From positions 2,773,001 through 2,837,000 of the forward strand of contig NZ_CP061177.1 in the NCBI RefSeq assembly GCF_017355405.1: DNA of 64,000 bases, written 5' to 3'. This DNA is from Roseomonas haemaphysalidis (GTDB taxonomy: Bacteria; Pseudomonadota; Alphaproteobacteria; Acetobacterales; Acetobacteraceae). Of this stretch, positions 1 to 8,074 are shown in pieces; position 1 is the stretch's first letter, and each line of letters starts with the position of its first letter. A program made the position numbers and the translations under genes. The notes under the pieces were generated by a model that saw nothing but the letters and a program-made list of their open reading frames with translations, searched no databases and had not been told where the DNA came from.

Positions 1-130
1 CGTGGTTTTCGGCCACGCCGACCGGGTGATGGTGCTGCACCATGGCGCCGTGATCGCCAGCGGGGCGCCCGCCGCCATCCGCGCGAATACGAGGGTGCGC
101 GAGGTTTATCTGGGCCAGGAGCCGGCGTGA
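1..130 (+). CDS. livG: Branched-chain amino acid ABC transporter ATPase LivG, C-terminal end (partial)
   Basis: Only the last 42 codons are present, read in the frame that begins at base 2. The tail (ADRVMVLHHGAVIASGAP, then YLGQ before the stop) is the usual end of LivG-type ATPases, where the region after the H-loop names the coupling gene and ends in a YLG motif. The stop codon overlaps the start of the next ATPase gene in a TGATG arrangement, the normal livG-livF order. Its role would be powering import of branched-chain amino acids or a related substrate such as urea or amides. The Walker motifs lie outside the window, so the assignment leans on the neighbour. Confidence 0.85.
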   Translation, partial: VVFGHADRVMVLHHGAVIASGAPAAIRANTRVREVYLGQEPA

Positions 131-831
131 TGTTGCGGGTGGAGGGGCTGGAAGCCCGATACGGCCGCGCGCAGGTGCTGCACGGCATCAGCCTTTCCGT
201 CGCGGCGGGCGAGGTGTTGTGCCTCCTGGGCCGCAACGGCGCGGGCAAGAGCACCACCATGAAGGCCATCATGGGGCTGGTTCCCCCCAGCGGCGGGCGG
301 GTCGTCTTCGCCGGGCGCGAGATCGGCGGGCTGCCACCGCATGAGGTCGCGCGGGCCGGACTGGGCTACGTGCCGGAGGAACGCCGCATCTTCACCGGCC
401 TGACGGTGGAGGAGAACCTAGAAGTGGGACGCCGCCCCGCCCCGGCGGGACAGCCCGCCTGGACGGCGGAGCGCGTCTACGCGCTGTTCCCCGTGTTGGG
501 CGACATGCGCAAGCGGACAGGTGGCCGGATGAGCGGTGGCGAGCAGCAGATGCTGGCCGTGGCGCGGACCCTGATGGGCAACCCCCGCCTGCTGCTGCTG
601 GACGAGCCGAGCGAGGGCTTGTCCCCCTTGGTGGTCCAGCGAATGGCGGAGGCGGTGCTGACCTTGAAGCAGGACGGCATGCCGATCGTGCTGTCCGAAC
701 AGAACCTCGGCTTCGCCGCCAGGGTCGCGGACACAGCGTGCGTGATCGAAAGCGGCGAAATGCGCCACACCGGCACCATGGCCGGATTGCTGGCCGACGC
801 AGAAGCCAGAAGGCGCTACCTTTCGGTGTGA
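130..831 (+). CDS. livF: Branched-chain amino acid ABC transporter ATPase LivF
   Basis: Cytoplasmic ATPase subunit of a branched-chain amino acid-type importer, 233 residues, the usual LivF size. Visible motifs are Walker A (GRNGAGKSTT, near residue 40), the signature MSGGEQQ (near 135) and Walker B LLLLDEPSEGLSP, with the LivF-specific SEQN in place of a classical H-loop histidine. The ATG overlaps the livG stop codon by one base, so translation is coupled; an in-frame GTG three bases upstream is an alternative start. Permease and binding-protein genes must lie to the left of the window. Substrate cannot be told from the ATPase. The gene ends inside a hairpin that also faces the convergent small gene. 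Confidence 0.93.
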   Translation: MLRVEGLEARYGRAQVLHGISLSVAAGEVLCLLGRNGAGKSTTMKAIMGLVPPSGGRVVFAGREIGGLPPHEVARAGLGYVPEERRIFTGLTVEENLEVGRRPAPAGQPAWTAERVYALFPVLGDMRKRTGGRMSGGEQQMLAVARTLMGNPRLLLLDEPSEGLSPLVVQRMAEAVLTLKQDGMPIVLSEQNLGFAARVADTACVIESGEMRHTGTMAGLLADAEARRRYLSV

Positions 832-842
832 AAGGCAGCGCC
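812..842. terminator. Hairpin overlapping the livF stop, likely bidirectional terminator
   Basis: Inverted repeat GGCGCT-A-CCTTT and AAAGG-C-AGCGCC with a 7-nt loop: eleven base pairs with one internal mismatch. The livF stop codon lies at the loop/3' arm border. It sits exactly between convergent livF and the small gene at 850-1056. There is no T-tract on either strand, so strength is uncertain. Confidence 0.5.
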
Positions 843-849
843 CTGGACC

Positions 850-1056
850 TTAGCGGTAGTAAGGCCGCGGCGGGGGCGGCCCGCGACGGCGGCGGCGGCG
901 CCACCGTGGCGGCGGGGGCGGCGGCGGACGGCGATATGCACGCCGGCGCCAGCGCGGGGGCGGCTGGGCCTCGGCTTCCCCGGTGGTGGCAATGGTCGCG
1001 GCACCGGCCAAGCCGATGGCGGCGACCAGATTGAACAGCAAGCGGCGTCTCAGCAA
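850..1056 (-). CDS. Small exported Pro/Arg-rich protein
   Basis: Predicted 68-residue protein with an N-terminal signal peptide (LLRRRLLFNLVAAIGLAG, then a likely cleavage near GEAEA). The roughly 38-residue mature part is 15 arginines and 15 prolines with a few aromatic residues, ending PRPYYR. The block PPPRWRRR occurs twice. I chose the TTG start at 1056 because a perfect AGGAGG lies eight bases upstream (1065-1070); a longer reading from 1083 would bury that ribosome site. No known domain. Such extreme cationic, proline-rich exported peptides could bind envelope polyanions or act as antimicrobials, but that is inference. It converges on livF with a hairpin between. Confidence 0.65.
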   Translation of the reverse strand: MLRRRLLFNLVAAIGLAGAATIATTGEAEAQPPPRWRRRAYRRPPPPPPPRWRRRRRRGPPPPRPYYR

Positions 1057-1063
1057 CGCGGCG

Positions 1064-1070
1064 TCCTCCT
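1064..1070 (-). promoter_or_regulatory. Strong Shine-Dalgarno deciding a TTG start
   Basis: AGGAGGA on the minus strand, eight bases before the TTG at 1056. It is one of the best ribosome sites in the window and is the main reason for calling the Pro/Arg-rich gene and for placing its start here. Confidence 0.6.
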
Positions 1071-1133
1071 GACGATCGACCAAGCGTCAACGCGGCCTTG
1101 GCGGTGTCCGTTCCATGACAAGAGGTTCATGCG

Positions 1134-1373
1134 TCAGGCGGTGATCCACAGCAGTGCCCAGGCGAACAGCCAGCCGGCGAGGATGCCCATGATGCCGCCG
1201 GCCAGCCCCTGCTCGACCAGCGGGTGCACCCGCAGCCGAAGCGCCGCCGCTGCCGCGCGGCGGAGCCACCAGCGAGGGGATGCCCGCGCCACCTGCCATG
1301 AAGCGCGGGCCGGCCAAAGCGGCCGATGCCGCAGCGGGGGGGTAGCGAGGGAGAAGGCAGGTTGCTGCTGCAT
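1134..1373 (-). CDS. Possible small membrane protein
   Basis: Open frame of 79 residues whose last 27 residues look like one transmembrane helix (GIMGILAGWLFAWALLW). The first half is Arg/Ala/Pro-rich and unremarkable, so the real start may lie further in. There is no clear Shine-Dalgarno before the ATG at 1373. A weak TTGACG sits about 32 bases upstream on the same strand in a locally AT-richer stretch. I cannot assign a function. If this is not a gene, 1057-1469 is a 413-base gap with nothing else recognisable in it. Confidence 0.35.
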   Translation of the reverse strand: MQQQPAFSLATPPLRHRPLWPARASWQVARASPRWWLRRAAAAALRLRVHPLVEQGLAGGIMGILAGWLFAWALLWITA

Positions 1374-1469
1374 GAGAACATCATGAACATAACCAGAACG
1401 TTGCCGTCAAGCGTCGTTTGAACCCTTTTTGTTCTCGCTTCCGTGGGTGTGGCATGGTTGCCGCGGCGG

Positions 1470-2804
1470 CTAGGCGACCTCGCGCAACGTCGCGTCCAGC
1501 GCATCGAGGAAGCGGTCGGCATGCTCGCGCCCGAAGACCAGGGGCGGCCGGATCTTGAGCACGTTGGCATGGGGGCCGGAGGCGCTGATCAGCACGCGGC
1601 GCTCCCGCAGCCCGTTCACCAGCTTGGCCGTCGTCGCGCCATCTGGAGCACGTGAGGCGCGGTCCCGCACCAGTTCCACGCCGATAAACAGCCCCGCCCC
1701 GCGCACGTCCCCGATCGCCTCGTGGCGCAGCGCGAGTTGGCGCAGGCCGGCCTGCAGATAAGCACCGGTATCGCGCGCGTTGCTGACCAGCCCCTCGCCC
1801 TCGATCACCTCCAGCACCGCCTGCCCCACCGCGCAGGACACCGGGTTGCCGCCAAAGGTGTTGAAGTAGCGGGTGCGGTCCCCGAAGCCTTGTAGGATCT
1901 CCGGCCGCGCGACCATGGCGGCAATGGGGTGGCCGTTGCCCATCGGCTTGCCCATGGTCACCAGATCCGGCTCGATGCCATGGCGCTGGAAGCCCCACAT
2001 GGACGCGCCCGTGCGGCCGAAGCCAGGCTGCACTTCGTCGGCGATGAACAGCCCGCCCGCTTCGCGGATCGCCGCCACCGCCGGCGCCAGAAAGCCTGCC
2101 GGCTCGGCGAAGACGCCGTCGGACGAGAAGATGGTATCCACCAGCAGCGCGGCGGGCTGGATGCCATGTGCGCGCAGGTCCGCAGCGGCATCGCGCACGG
2201 CGGCGGCGAAGGCCTGCCCGACATCCGCGCCACCGGCACGAAACTGGTCCGGCGCCGGGATGGTGCGGATGTTCGGCCCCGGCGTGACGCCGGCACCGAG
2301 CGAGGGCGACATCTCGGAGATCACCGCCGTCACGCCGTGATAAGCGAGTTGCGTGACGATGAAGCCGCTGCCGCCGGTGTGGCTGCGCGCCACGCGATAA
2401 GCGAGGTCGTTGGCCTCGCTGCCCGTGCAGGTGAACATCACCTGGCTGAGGGCGGGCGGAAAGTAACCCAGCAGCTTCTCGGCGTAGTCGAGGATGACGT
2501 CGTTGATGTAGCGGGTGTGGGTGTTCAGCGTCGCCGCCTGGCGGGACAAGGCCGCCACGACGTGCGGGTGGCAATGCCCGACGCTGGCGACGTTGTTGTA
2601 GACGTCGAGATAAGCGTTGCCGTCCGGGTCATAAAGCCACACGCCCTCGCCGCGCACGAAGTGCACGGGGTTGGCGTAGAACAGGCGGTAGGCCGGGCCG
2701 AGCAGCTTCTGCCGGCGCTCGATCAGCGCGCGCTCGCGCGGGGCGACGGCATTGGTCGCCCGGGCGTCGAAGGCATTGATCATGGTCGGCGTGCTGGCGG
2801 TCAT
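1470..2804 (-). CDS. Class III PLP enzyme, phospho-lyase/aminotransferase (PHYKPL/ETNPPL-like)
   Basis: A 444-residue fold-type I PLP enzyme of aminotransferase class III. The PLP lysine is Lys286 in GKPMGNGHP, preceded by the cofactor aspartate in FIADEVQPGFGRTG. The N-terminal pattern YLDVYNNVASVGHCHPHVV and NTHTRYINDV is what I recognise from the branch containing ethanolamine-phosphate and 5-phosphohydroxylysine phospho-lyases rather than ordinary transaminases. In that branch the substrate is a phosphorylated amino alcohol, cleaved to aldehyde, ammonia and phosphate. The start overlaps the upstream kinase gene (ATGA), which supports a kinase-then-lyase pathway. Plain omega-transaminase activity remains possible. 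Confidence 0.85.
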   Translation of the reverse strand: MTASTPTMINAFDARATNAVAPRERALIERRQKLLGPAYRLFYANPVHFVRGEGVWLYDPDGNAYLDVYNNVASVGHCHPHVVAALSRQAATLNTHTRYINDVILDYAEKLLGYFPPALSQVMFTCTGSEANDLAYRVARSHTGGSGFIVTQLAYHGVTAVISEMSPSLGAGVTPGPNIRTIPAPDQFRAGGADVGQAFAAAVRDAAADLRAHGIQPAALLVDTIFSSDGVFAEPAGFLAPAVAAIREAGGLFIADEVQPGFGRTGASMWGFQRHGIEPDLVTMGKPMGNGHPIAAMVARPEILQGFGDRTRYFNTFGGNPVSCAVGQAVLEVIEGEGLVSNARDTGAYLQAGLRQLALRHEAIGDVRGAGLFIGVELVRDRASRAPDGATTAKLVNGLRERRVLISASGPHANVLKIRPPLVFGREHADRFLDALDATLREVA

Positions 2805-3844
2805 GGGCGGGCACTTTCAGCGCAGGCAGCGTGGAACAGGGCGGCGGCCTGGTCGCGTGGAATGGCGGCGAGCCGTTCCAGCCCCGCCCAGGACCGCGGG
2901 TAGTTGCGCAGGATATAGGCGGCGTTGTCCGGCTGCCGCTCCGCCCGCCAGCCACTGATGGCGACGCTGATGACCCCGCGCACGGCGATCAGGTCGAACA
3001 GGATGTCCAGCTCCTCCGGCAGCAGCGGGCAGATCGCGTGATAGCCGGCGACGATCTCGGCCGGACCGGCCAGCGGATGCCCCTCGGCCTGCACGTGATA
3101 GGCGCAGGCGGTGGCGAGGTCCTGCACCAGCGGTGCGCACACCATGTCGCCGAAGTCGATGACTCCGGCGATGCGGTCGTCCGCCACCGCGTCGGCCAGC
3201 ACGTTGTGCGGGTTGAAGTCGTTGTGGATCACCTGCCTACGCAACCCCCGCATGGCGGGCACCGCCAGCCGCTCGAAGGTATCGAGCAACCCTTCGGGCA
3301 CGGCGCGGCGGGCGGGGTCCTGGATATGCGCCAGCAGCGGCCGCACCCGGGCGGCGTGCTGGATGTCCCACAGCAGCACATGGTCCTGCGCCGGGTGGCT
3401 GAAGCCGCGCAGCGCCAGCCCCACCCGCGCCAGCAGGGCGCCCAGGGCGCGGCGCTGCGCGGCGCCGGGGGTGGCCAGGTGCAGCGGCCGCCCGGGCAGC
3501 CAGGAATACACGCGCACCAGCCGCGAAGGCTGGCCCGGAACCTGCCACGGCACGACGAGCGGCAACCGCGCGCGGGGCACAGGCAGCGTGGGGTCCGCTT
3601 CGGCCAGGTGCAGCAGCGCCCGCCCCTGGAAGTCCGTGACCAAGGAGTCTTCGGCGGGATGCACAACCTTCAGCACGTATTCGCCGCCATCCGAGGCAAG
3701 CAGATGGAAGTTGCGGTCGCGCTCGCCGGTCAGCGGCTTGGCGGTGGCCTGCAGCCCGAAATGCGCGGCCGCGAGGGCTTCGGCATCGGCGGTGGAGGCA
3801 GGCGGCGGCGGTGCATCCAGCACCTCGCCCAATGCCATACTCAT
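2801..3844 (-). CDS. APH-fold small-molecule kinase, hydroxylysine-kinase-like
   Basis: A 347-residue kinase of the aminoglycoside phosphotransferase/choline kinase fold. Visible are ERDRNFHL (nucleotide loop, residues 41-48), Lys59 in YVLKV, the catalytic-loop pattern HNDFNPHNV with Asp209, and the metal-binding DFGD at 230-233. The ERDRNF and IDFGDM signatures match my memory of the AGPHD1/hydroxylysine kinase family, which in many bacteria is fused to a class III phospho-lyase. Here the two are separate but coupled by ATGA overlaps at both ends. It likely phosphorylates an amino alcohol that the downstream enzyme then cleaves. The exact substrate is unknown. Confidence 0.82.
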   Translation of the reverse strand: MSMALGEVLDAPPPPASTADAEALAAAHFGLQATAKPLTGERDRNFHLLASDGGEYVLKVVHPAEDSLVTDFQGRALLHLAEADPTLPVPRARLPLVVPWQVPGQPSRLVRVYSWLPGRPLHLATPGAAQRRALGALLARVGLALRGFSHPAQDHVLLWDIQHAARVRPLLAHIQDPARRAVPEGLLDTFERLAVPAMRGLRRQVIHNDFNPHNVLADAVADDRIAGVIDFGDMVCAPLVQDLATACAYHVQAEGHPLAGPAEIVAGYHAICPLLPEELDILFDLIAVRGVISVAISGWRAERQPDNAAYILRNYPRSWAGLERLAAIPRDQAAALFHAACAESARP

Positions 3845-6135
3845 GCCGGCTCCAGGATCTGTGGCGGCTGCAATACGGCGACCGCCGGCAAGGGTCCGTC
3901 AAAGGCCACCACCTCCACCAGGCACGACTGGGCGGCGCATCCCTGGCCCAGGCGCGAAGTGCCGACGTCCTGCGTCAGCACATTGGGGTTGCCGTGGCGG
4001 TCCAGCCCGTCTTCGCCCGGGTCCCACCACGCGCCCGTGGCCATCGCCACCACGCCGGGGCGGATGCCCTCCGAAAGCTTCAGGCCCGCCAGCACGGCGC
4101 CGCGATCATTGAACATCCGCACGACGGCGCCATCCGACAGGCCGCGGGCGGCGGCGTCATCGGGATGCATCAGCATGGGCTCGCGGCCCTGGACCTTGCT
4201 GGCCTGCGCCACCCGCCCCTGGTCCAGCTGGCCATGCAGCCGCGTGGCTGGCTGGTAGGACAGGAGATGCAGCGGAAAACGTCGGGCCTGCTCCGCGCCC
4301 AGGTACTCGCGCGGCGCGTGCCACTCGGGGTGCCCACCGATCTCGGCGTAGCCGAAGCTGGCGATGGTTTCGGAAAACAGCTCCACCTTGCCGGAAGGCG
4401 TGTTCAGCGGATGCGCCGCCGGGTCACGCGCGAAGTCGGAAAACAGCACGAAGTCCTGGTCCGGACGCGGCGTTTCCACGAAGCCTTCCGTCCAGAAACG
4501 GTCGAAGTCGGGTGCCTCGAACCCCTGGCGGGCGCAGGCCGCGCGCCAGCGCTCGTAGAGGTGGCGCAGCCACGCGGCTTCGTCGCGCTGCTCGGTGAAG
4601 CGGTCGCGGAAGCCCAGGGCGTCGGCCATGTCGGCCAGCATGTCGTGGTCATTGCGCGCTTGTGCGAGCGGCGGAATCGCCTGGTGCATGGCGCGCACGA
4701 AGCGGTCGCGGGACGAGGAGCCGATGTCGTTGCGCTCCAGCGTCGTGGTCGCCGGCAGTACGATGTCCGCATGGCGCGCGGGGGCGGTCCACCATGGTTC
4801 CTGCACCACCACCGTATCCGCACGGCACCAGCCGCGCAGCAGGCGGTTGAGGTCCTGGTGGTGGTGGAACGGGTTGCCGCCGGCCCACCAGATCATGCGG
4901 ATGTCCGGCAGCGGGATGTCACGGCCGTTGTACTGCATCACCTCGCCCGGCCGCTCCAGCAATTCCGTCACACGGGACACCGGGATGGCCACGCCGGCCG
5001 GGTTGCGCGTGGCGGGCAGCGACACGGAGGGCAGTTCCCAGCGCGGCGTGCCCATTCCGTTCAGGCTGCCATAGCCGAAGACCACGCCCTGCCCCGGCTG
5101 GCCGATGCCGCCCAGCATGGCGGCCAGTGCCACCAGCATCCACCAGGGCTGCTCGCCATGCTCGGCGCGCTGGATGGACCAAGTGGCGGTCAGCATGGTC
5201 GGCGCGGCGCCGGCTTCCAGCGCCAGGCGGCGGATGGTGGCAGCCGGCACCTCGGTGACAGCGGAAGCCCATTCGGGCGTTTTCGGCACGCCATCCGCGT
5301 CGCCCAGGATATAGGGCCGCAGCTTGTCCCAGCCGGTGCAGTGGGTGGCCAGGAAGCTCCGGTCCTCCAGCCCCGCCGCCAGCAGCACATGCGCCATGCC
5401 CAGGAGCAGCGCGGTGTCCGTGTTGGGGCGGATCGGCACCCATTCGGCATCCAGGAAGTCCGGCGTATCGCCCTTGAAGGGCGACACGTTGACGAAGCGC
5501 ACGCCGGCTTCCGCCACCTGCTTCAACCAGGGCACGTATTCATGCGCGCCCGCGCCGCCGGCGGTGACCAGCGCATTCTTCAGCGGCAGCCCGCCAAGGC
5601 AGAACATGAGCTTCGTGTGCTTGGCGATGCTGGGCCAGTCCGTCACCTGCCCCTGCATGATGTCGTTGGTGCCGACGATATGCGGCATCAGCGTCATGCC
5701 GGCACCGTAGGAATAATTCGTCACCTGCGTGGTGTAGCCGCCACCGAGACCCAGGAAGCGCTGCAACTGGCTCTTGGCATGGTGGAACCGCCCGGCCGAC
5801 GACCAGCCATAGGACCCGCCCATGATCGAGGCATGGCCGAACGCGCCGCGGACCCGTTGCGTTTCCTCCGCCACCAGCCGGATGGCCTGGTCCCACGGCA
5901 CCGGCACGAAGGCGTCGCTGCCGCGAAGCGATCCGCGCCGCTCGCCTTTCAGCCAGCCGGAACGCACATAGGGGCGGTCGATCCGCACGCGGGAATGCAC
6001 CGCGTCCGGCACGGACTGGATCAGGGCGCCTGGATTGGGGTCCCGCGCGAAGGGTCGCACGCCCGTGACGCGCCCGTTCTCCACCACGGCTTCAAAGGCG
6101 CCCCAGTGGGCGGAATGCGGCTTGAGCTCGGTCAT
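3841..6135 (-). CDS. Molybdopterin oxidoreductase, cytoplasmic BisC/TorA-like
   Basis: A 764-residue bis-MGD enzyme of the DMSO reductase family. Ser108 in GGSYGWSS aligns with the serine that ligates molybdenum in DMSO, TMAO and biotin sulfoxide reductases. There is no Tat signal and no N-terminal [4Fe-4S] cysteine motif, as in cytoplasmic BisC. The C-terminal cofactor domain (HPDDAAARGL, VVRMFNDRGAVLAG) is present. Expected chemistry is reduction of an S- or N-oxide. The stop overlaps the kinase start (ATGA), an unusual partner. DUF2585 lies 21 bases upstream on the same strand. No dedicated electron donor or molybdenum chaperone gene is adjacent. Confidence 0.88.
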   Translation of the reverse strand: MTELKPHSAHWGAFEAVVENGRVTGVRPFARDPNPGALIQSVPDAVHSRVRIDRPYVRSGWLKGERRGSLRGSDAFVPVPWDQAIRLVAEETQRVRGAFGHASIMGGSYGWSSAGRFHHAKSQLQRFLGLGGGYTTQVTNYSYGAGMTLMPHIVGTNDIMQGQVTDWPSIAKHTKLMFCLGGLPLKNALVTAGGAGAHEYVPWLKQVAEAGVRFVNVSPFKGDTPDFLDAEWVPIRPNTDTALLLGMAHVLLAAGLEDRSFLATHCTGWDKLRPYILGDADGVPKTPEWASAVTEVPAATIRRLALEAGAAPTMLTATWSIQRAEHGEQPWWMLVALAAMLGGIGQPGQGVVFGYGSLNGMGTPRWELPSVSLPATRNPAGVAIPVSRVTELLERPGEVMQYNGRDIPLPDIRMIWWAGGNPFHHHQDLNRLLRGWCRADTVVVQEPWWTAPARHADIVLPATTTLERNDIGSSSRDRFVRAMHQAIPPLAQARNDHDMLADMADALGFRDRFTEQRDEAAWLRHLYERWRAACARQGFEAPDFDRFWTEGFVETPRPDQDFVLFSDFARDPAAHPLNTPSGKVELFSETIASFGYAEIGGHPEWHAPREYLGAEQARRFPLHLLSYQPATRLHGQLDQGRVAQASKVQGREPMLMHPDDAAARGLSDGAVVRMFNDRGAVLAGLKLSEGIRPGVVAMATGAWWDPGEDGLDRHGNPNVLTQDVGTSRLGQGCAAQSCLVEVVAFDGPLPAVAVLQPPQILEPA

Positions 6136-6156
6136 GGGTGGAAACCTATCGCTCCT

Positions 6157-6723
6157 TCAGCCAGCCTGCCAGTTGCGCACCGCATCCGTCGGCCACACCA
6201 GCATCAGCACGTTCAGCGTCAGGTTGTCACGGATCGCCAGCAGCGCGGCAAGTTCCAGGGCCACCACCAGCACCACGCCAGCCCAGGCCGGCAGCCGCGC
6301 CGCCAGCGCGAAGCCGAGCAGCATCGCGCCGACATCCGACATGGAATTAAGCACGCTGTCGCCGTTGTAGCCGAGCGCGATGGTGGCATCCCGGTAGCGG
6401 GCGATCACCTGCGGGGTGTTTTCCACGATCTCCCACGCCGCTTCCACCAGTGTCGCCGCCACAGCGCGGGCCGGCAGGCCATGGCGCCGCATCAGCCAAT
6501 GCGCGGCACCATAGAACAGCAGCCCGTGCACGACGTGGGACAGCGTGTACCAGTCGGCGACATGCTGCGATCCCTCGGAGCCGTTCGCCACCCCGTACCA
6601 GAGCTTGATGCTGCCGCATTCGCACACCGGCACGCGGCCCATCGCCAAAAGGACCACCACCATGGCGGCGAGGATGCCCAGAATGACCGCGGTGGCGGCC
6701 GGCGGGGACAAACGAGTTGGCAT
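6157..6723 (-). CDS. DUF2585 (UPF0314) family membrane protein
   Basis: A 188-residue protein with an N-terminal hydrophobic helix and further helices near the middle and C-terminus. The central block PVCECGSIKLWYG, then ADWYTLSHVVHG and EAAWEIVENTP, is the signature I associate with the DUF2585/UPF0314 family of alphaproteobacteria, whose function is unknown. Conserved Glu/Asp/His residues lie at helix ends. It precedes the molybdoenzyme by 21 bases and is probably the first gene of that operon. Divergent from the O-antigen-ligase-like gene across 112 bases. Confidence 0.8.
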   Translation of the reverse strand: MPTRLSPPAATAVILGILAAMVVVLLAMGRVPVCECGSIKLWYGVANGSEGSQHVADWYTLSHVVHGLLFYGAAHWLMRRHGLPARAVAATLVEAAWEIVENTPQVIARYRDATIALGYNGDSVLNSMSDVGAMLLGFALAARLPAWAGVVLVVALELAALLAIRDNLTLNVLMLVWPTDAVRNWQAG

Positions 6724-6835
6724 GGCAGGCTCCCGGCCGGTTCGGCCAAGCCAGCGCTAACACGCCCGGTTGCCGATTTCACCCCGGCGCCTGTTTGCCT
6801 TACAGCACTGTGGCCACTCCGCCGGGATCTGCGCC

Positions 6836-8074
6836 ATGAACCAGCCTGCCGACCGTCTCGACTGGCGCGCCCCCAGCCTGCCGCTGATGGCGGGTGCCGT
6901 GGTCGCCCCCTTCGCCGCCGTGCTGCAATCCAAGGCGATGACGCCGATCGGGCTGCTGGCGCTGGTGGCCTGCGTCCTGCTGGCCCGCTGGCGGCAGGGC
7001 CACTGGCCCTGGCCGCGGGCGGTGACCGGGTGGGCGGGCGTGGCGCTGGGCGGCTGGGCTGCGGTCACCGCGCCGGGAGCCATTGATCCCCATCGCAGCC
7101 TGTCAGAGGCCGCGGCGCTGCTGGCCATGGTGCTGCTGGCATCCGCCGCCGCGCGCGCCGTGGCCGGGGATGCGCCCGCGCAGCGCCGGCGGCTCGGCCA
7201 CGCCGTGATGATCGGGTTGGCGATCGGGCTGCTGACCGCCCTGGCGGACCACCTTTCCGGCAATGCCATCCGTGCCGGCGTGCGGGGCTTGACGGTGGCA
7301 CCGGAAAGCCTCGCCTTCGGGTTGAAGCCCGCGGCGTCGGTCATGGCGCTGCTGCTGCCCCTCGTCGCGGGGGCCGACCTGCCGGCGCGCTGGCGCGGCG
7401 CAGCGCTGGCCGCCGGGCTGGTGCTGCTGCTGGTCCTGCCGGGTGACACGGCCAAGCTGGCGGCCCTGGCCGGACTGGGCGCGGCTGCCGTGGTTGCGTG
7501 GCGGCCTGGCATGGCGCGCGTGCTGGCGGCGGTGCTGGCCGTGGCCATGCTGGCCACGCCGGTGCTTCTGGGCCCCACCATCACGGCCATCGGGCCCAGG
7601 ATCGAACAGCTGCCACCCTCCGGCATCCACCGGCTGATGATCTGGGACTTCGCGCTCGGCCGCGCGGCGGAAAAGCCGTTGAAGGGCTGGGGCATGGAAT
7701 CGTCCCGCAGCATCCCGGGCGGCGATGCGCGGCCGGACGACGCGCGGCTCGCGCGTCTGGGCATCACGGACACGTTTCTACGCTCATGGTTCGCGCAGCC
7801 GCACCTGCGCCTCCTGCCCCTGCACCCGCACAACGGGCCGCTGCAGATCCGCTTGGAACTGGGTTGGATTGGCAGCGCGCTGGCGGCGCTGACGGTGCTG
7901 CTGCTGGGCTTCGCGGCGCCGCGCTGCGCGGTGCCGGCGGCGGCATCGGGGGCGCTGGCGTCTGGCTTCGTGACGTTCTTCGCCAGCTTCGGCGCTTGGC
8001 AGAACTGGTGGCTGTGCGCGGCGGCGATGGCACTGGCCATCGCCGCCGGCATGACGATGCCCAGGCGGCGTTAA
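6836..8074 (+). CDS. O-antigen ligase/polymerase-like membrane protein
   Basis: A 412-residue polytopic protein with about ten to twelve hydrophobic segments and a large periplasmic loop in the C-terminal half. That loop carries RLMIWDFALG followed by PLKGWGMESSR and HPHNGPLQIRLELG, the arginine and HxHN patterns of the Wzy_C/O-antigen ligase family. Members polymerise or attach surface polysaccharide at the periplasmic face. No glycosyltransferase or polysaccharide genes are nearby, so whether it acts as ligase or polymerase is open. The ATG at 6836 is preferred over an upstream in-frame ATG (6770) because homology starts there. Its TAA shares bases with the convergent creatininase stop. Confidence 0.78.
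   Translation: MNQPADRLDWRAPSLPLMAGAVVAPFAAVLQSKAMTPIGLLALVACVLLARWRQGHWPWPRAVTGWAGVALGGWAAVTAPGAIDPHRSLSEAAALLAMVLLASAAARAVAGDAPAQRRRLGHAVMIGLAIGLLTALADHLSGNAIRAGVRGLTVAPESLAFGLKPAASVMALLLPLVAGADLPARWRGAALAAGLVLLLVLPGDTAKLAALAGLGAAAVVAWRPGMARVLAAVLAVAMLATPVLLGPTITAIGPRIEQLPPSGIHRLMIWDFALGRAAEKPLKGWGMESSRSIPGGDARPDDARLARLGITDTFLRSWFAQPHLRLLPLHPHNGPLQIRLELGWIGSALAALTVLLLGFAAPRCAVPAAASGALASGFVTFFASFGAWQNWWLCAAAMALAIAAGMTMPRRR

Noticed and set aside
1087..1317. A 76-codon minus-strand frame overlapping the possible small membrane protein
   Set aside because: No ribosome site, no signal or membrane segment, and composition like a random GC-rich frame.
3811..7086. A 1091-codon open frame on the plus strand
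   Set aside because: It lies antisense to the molybdoenzyme, kinase and DUF2585 genes, its product is Arg/His/Gln-rich without domains, and such shadows are expected at this GC content.
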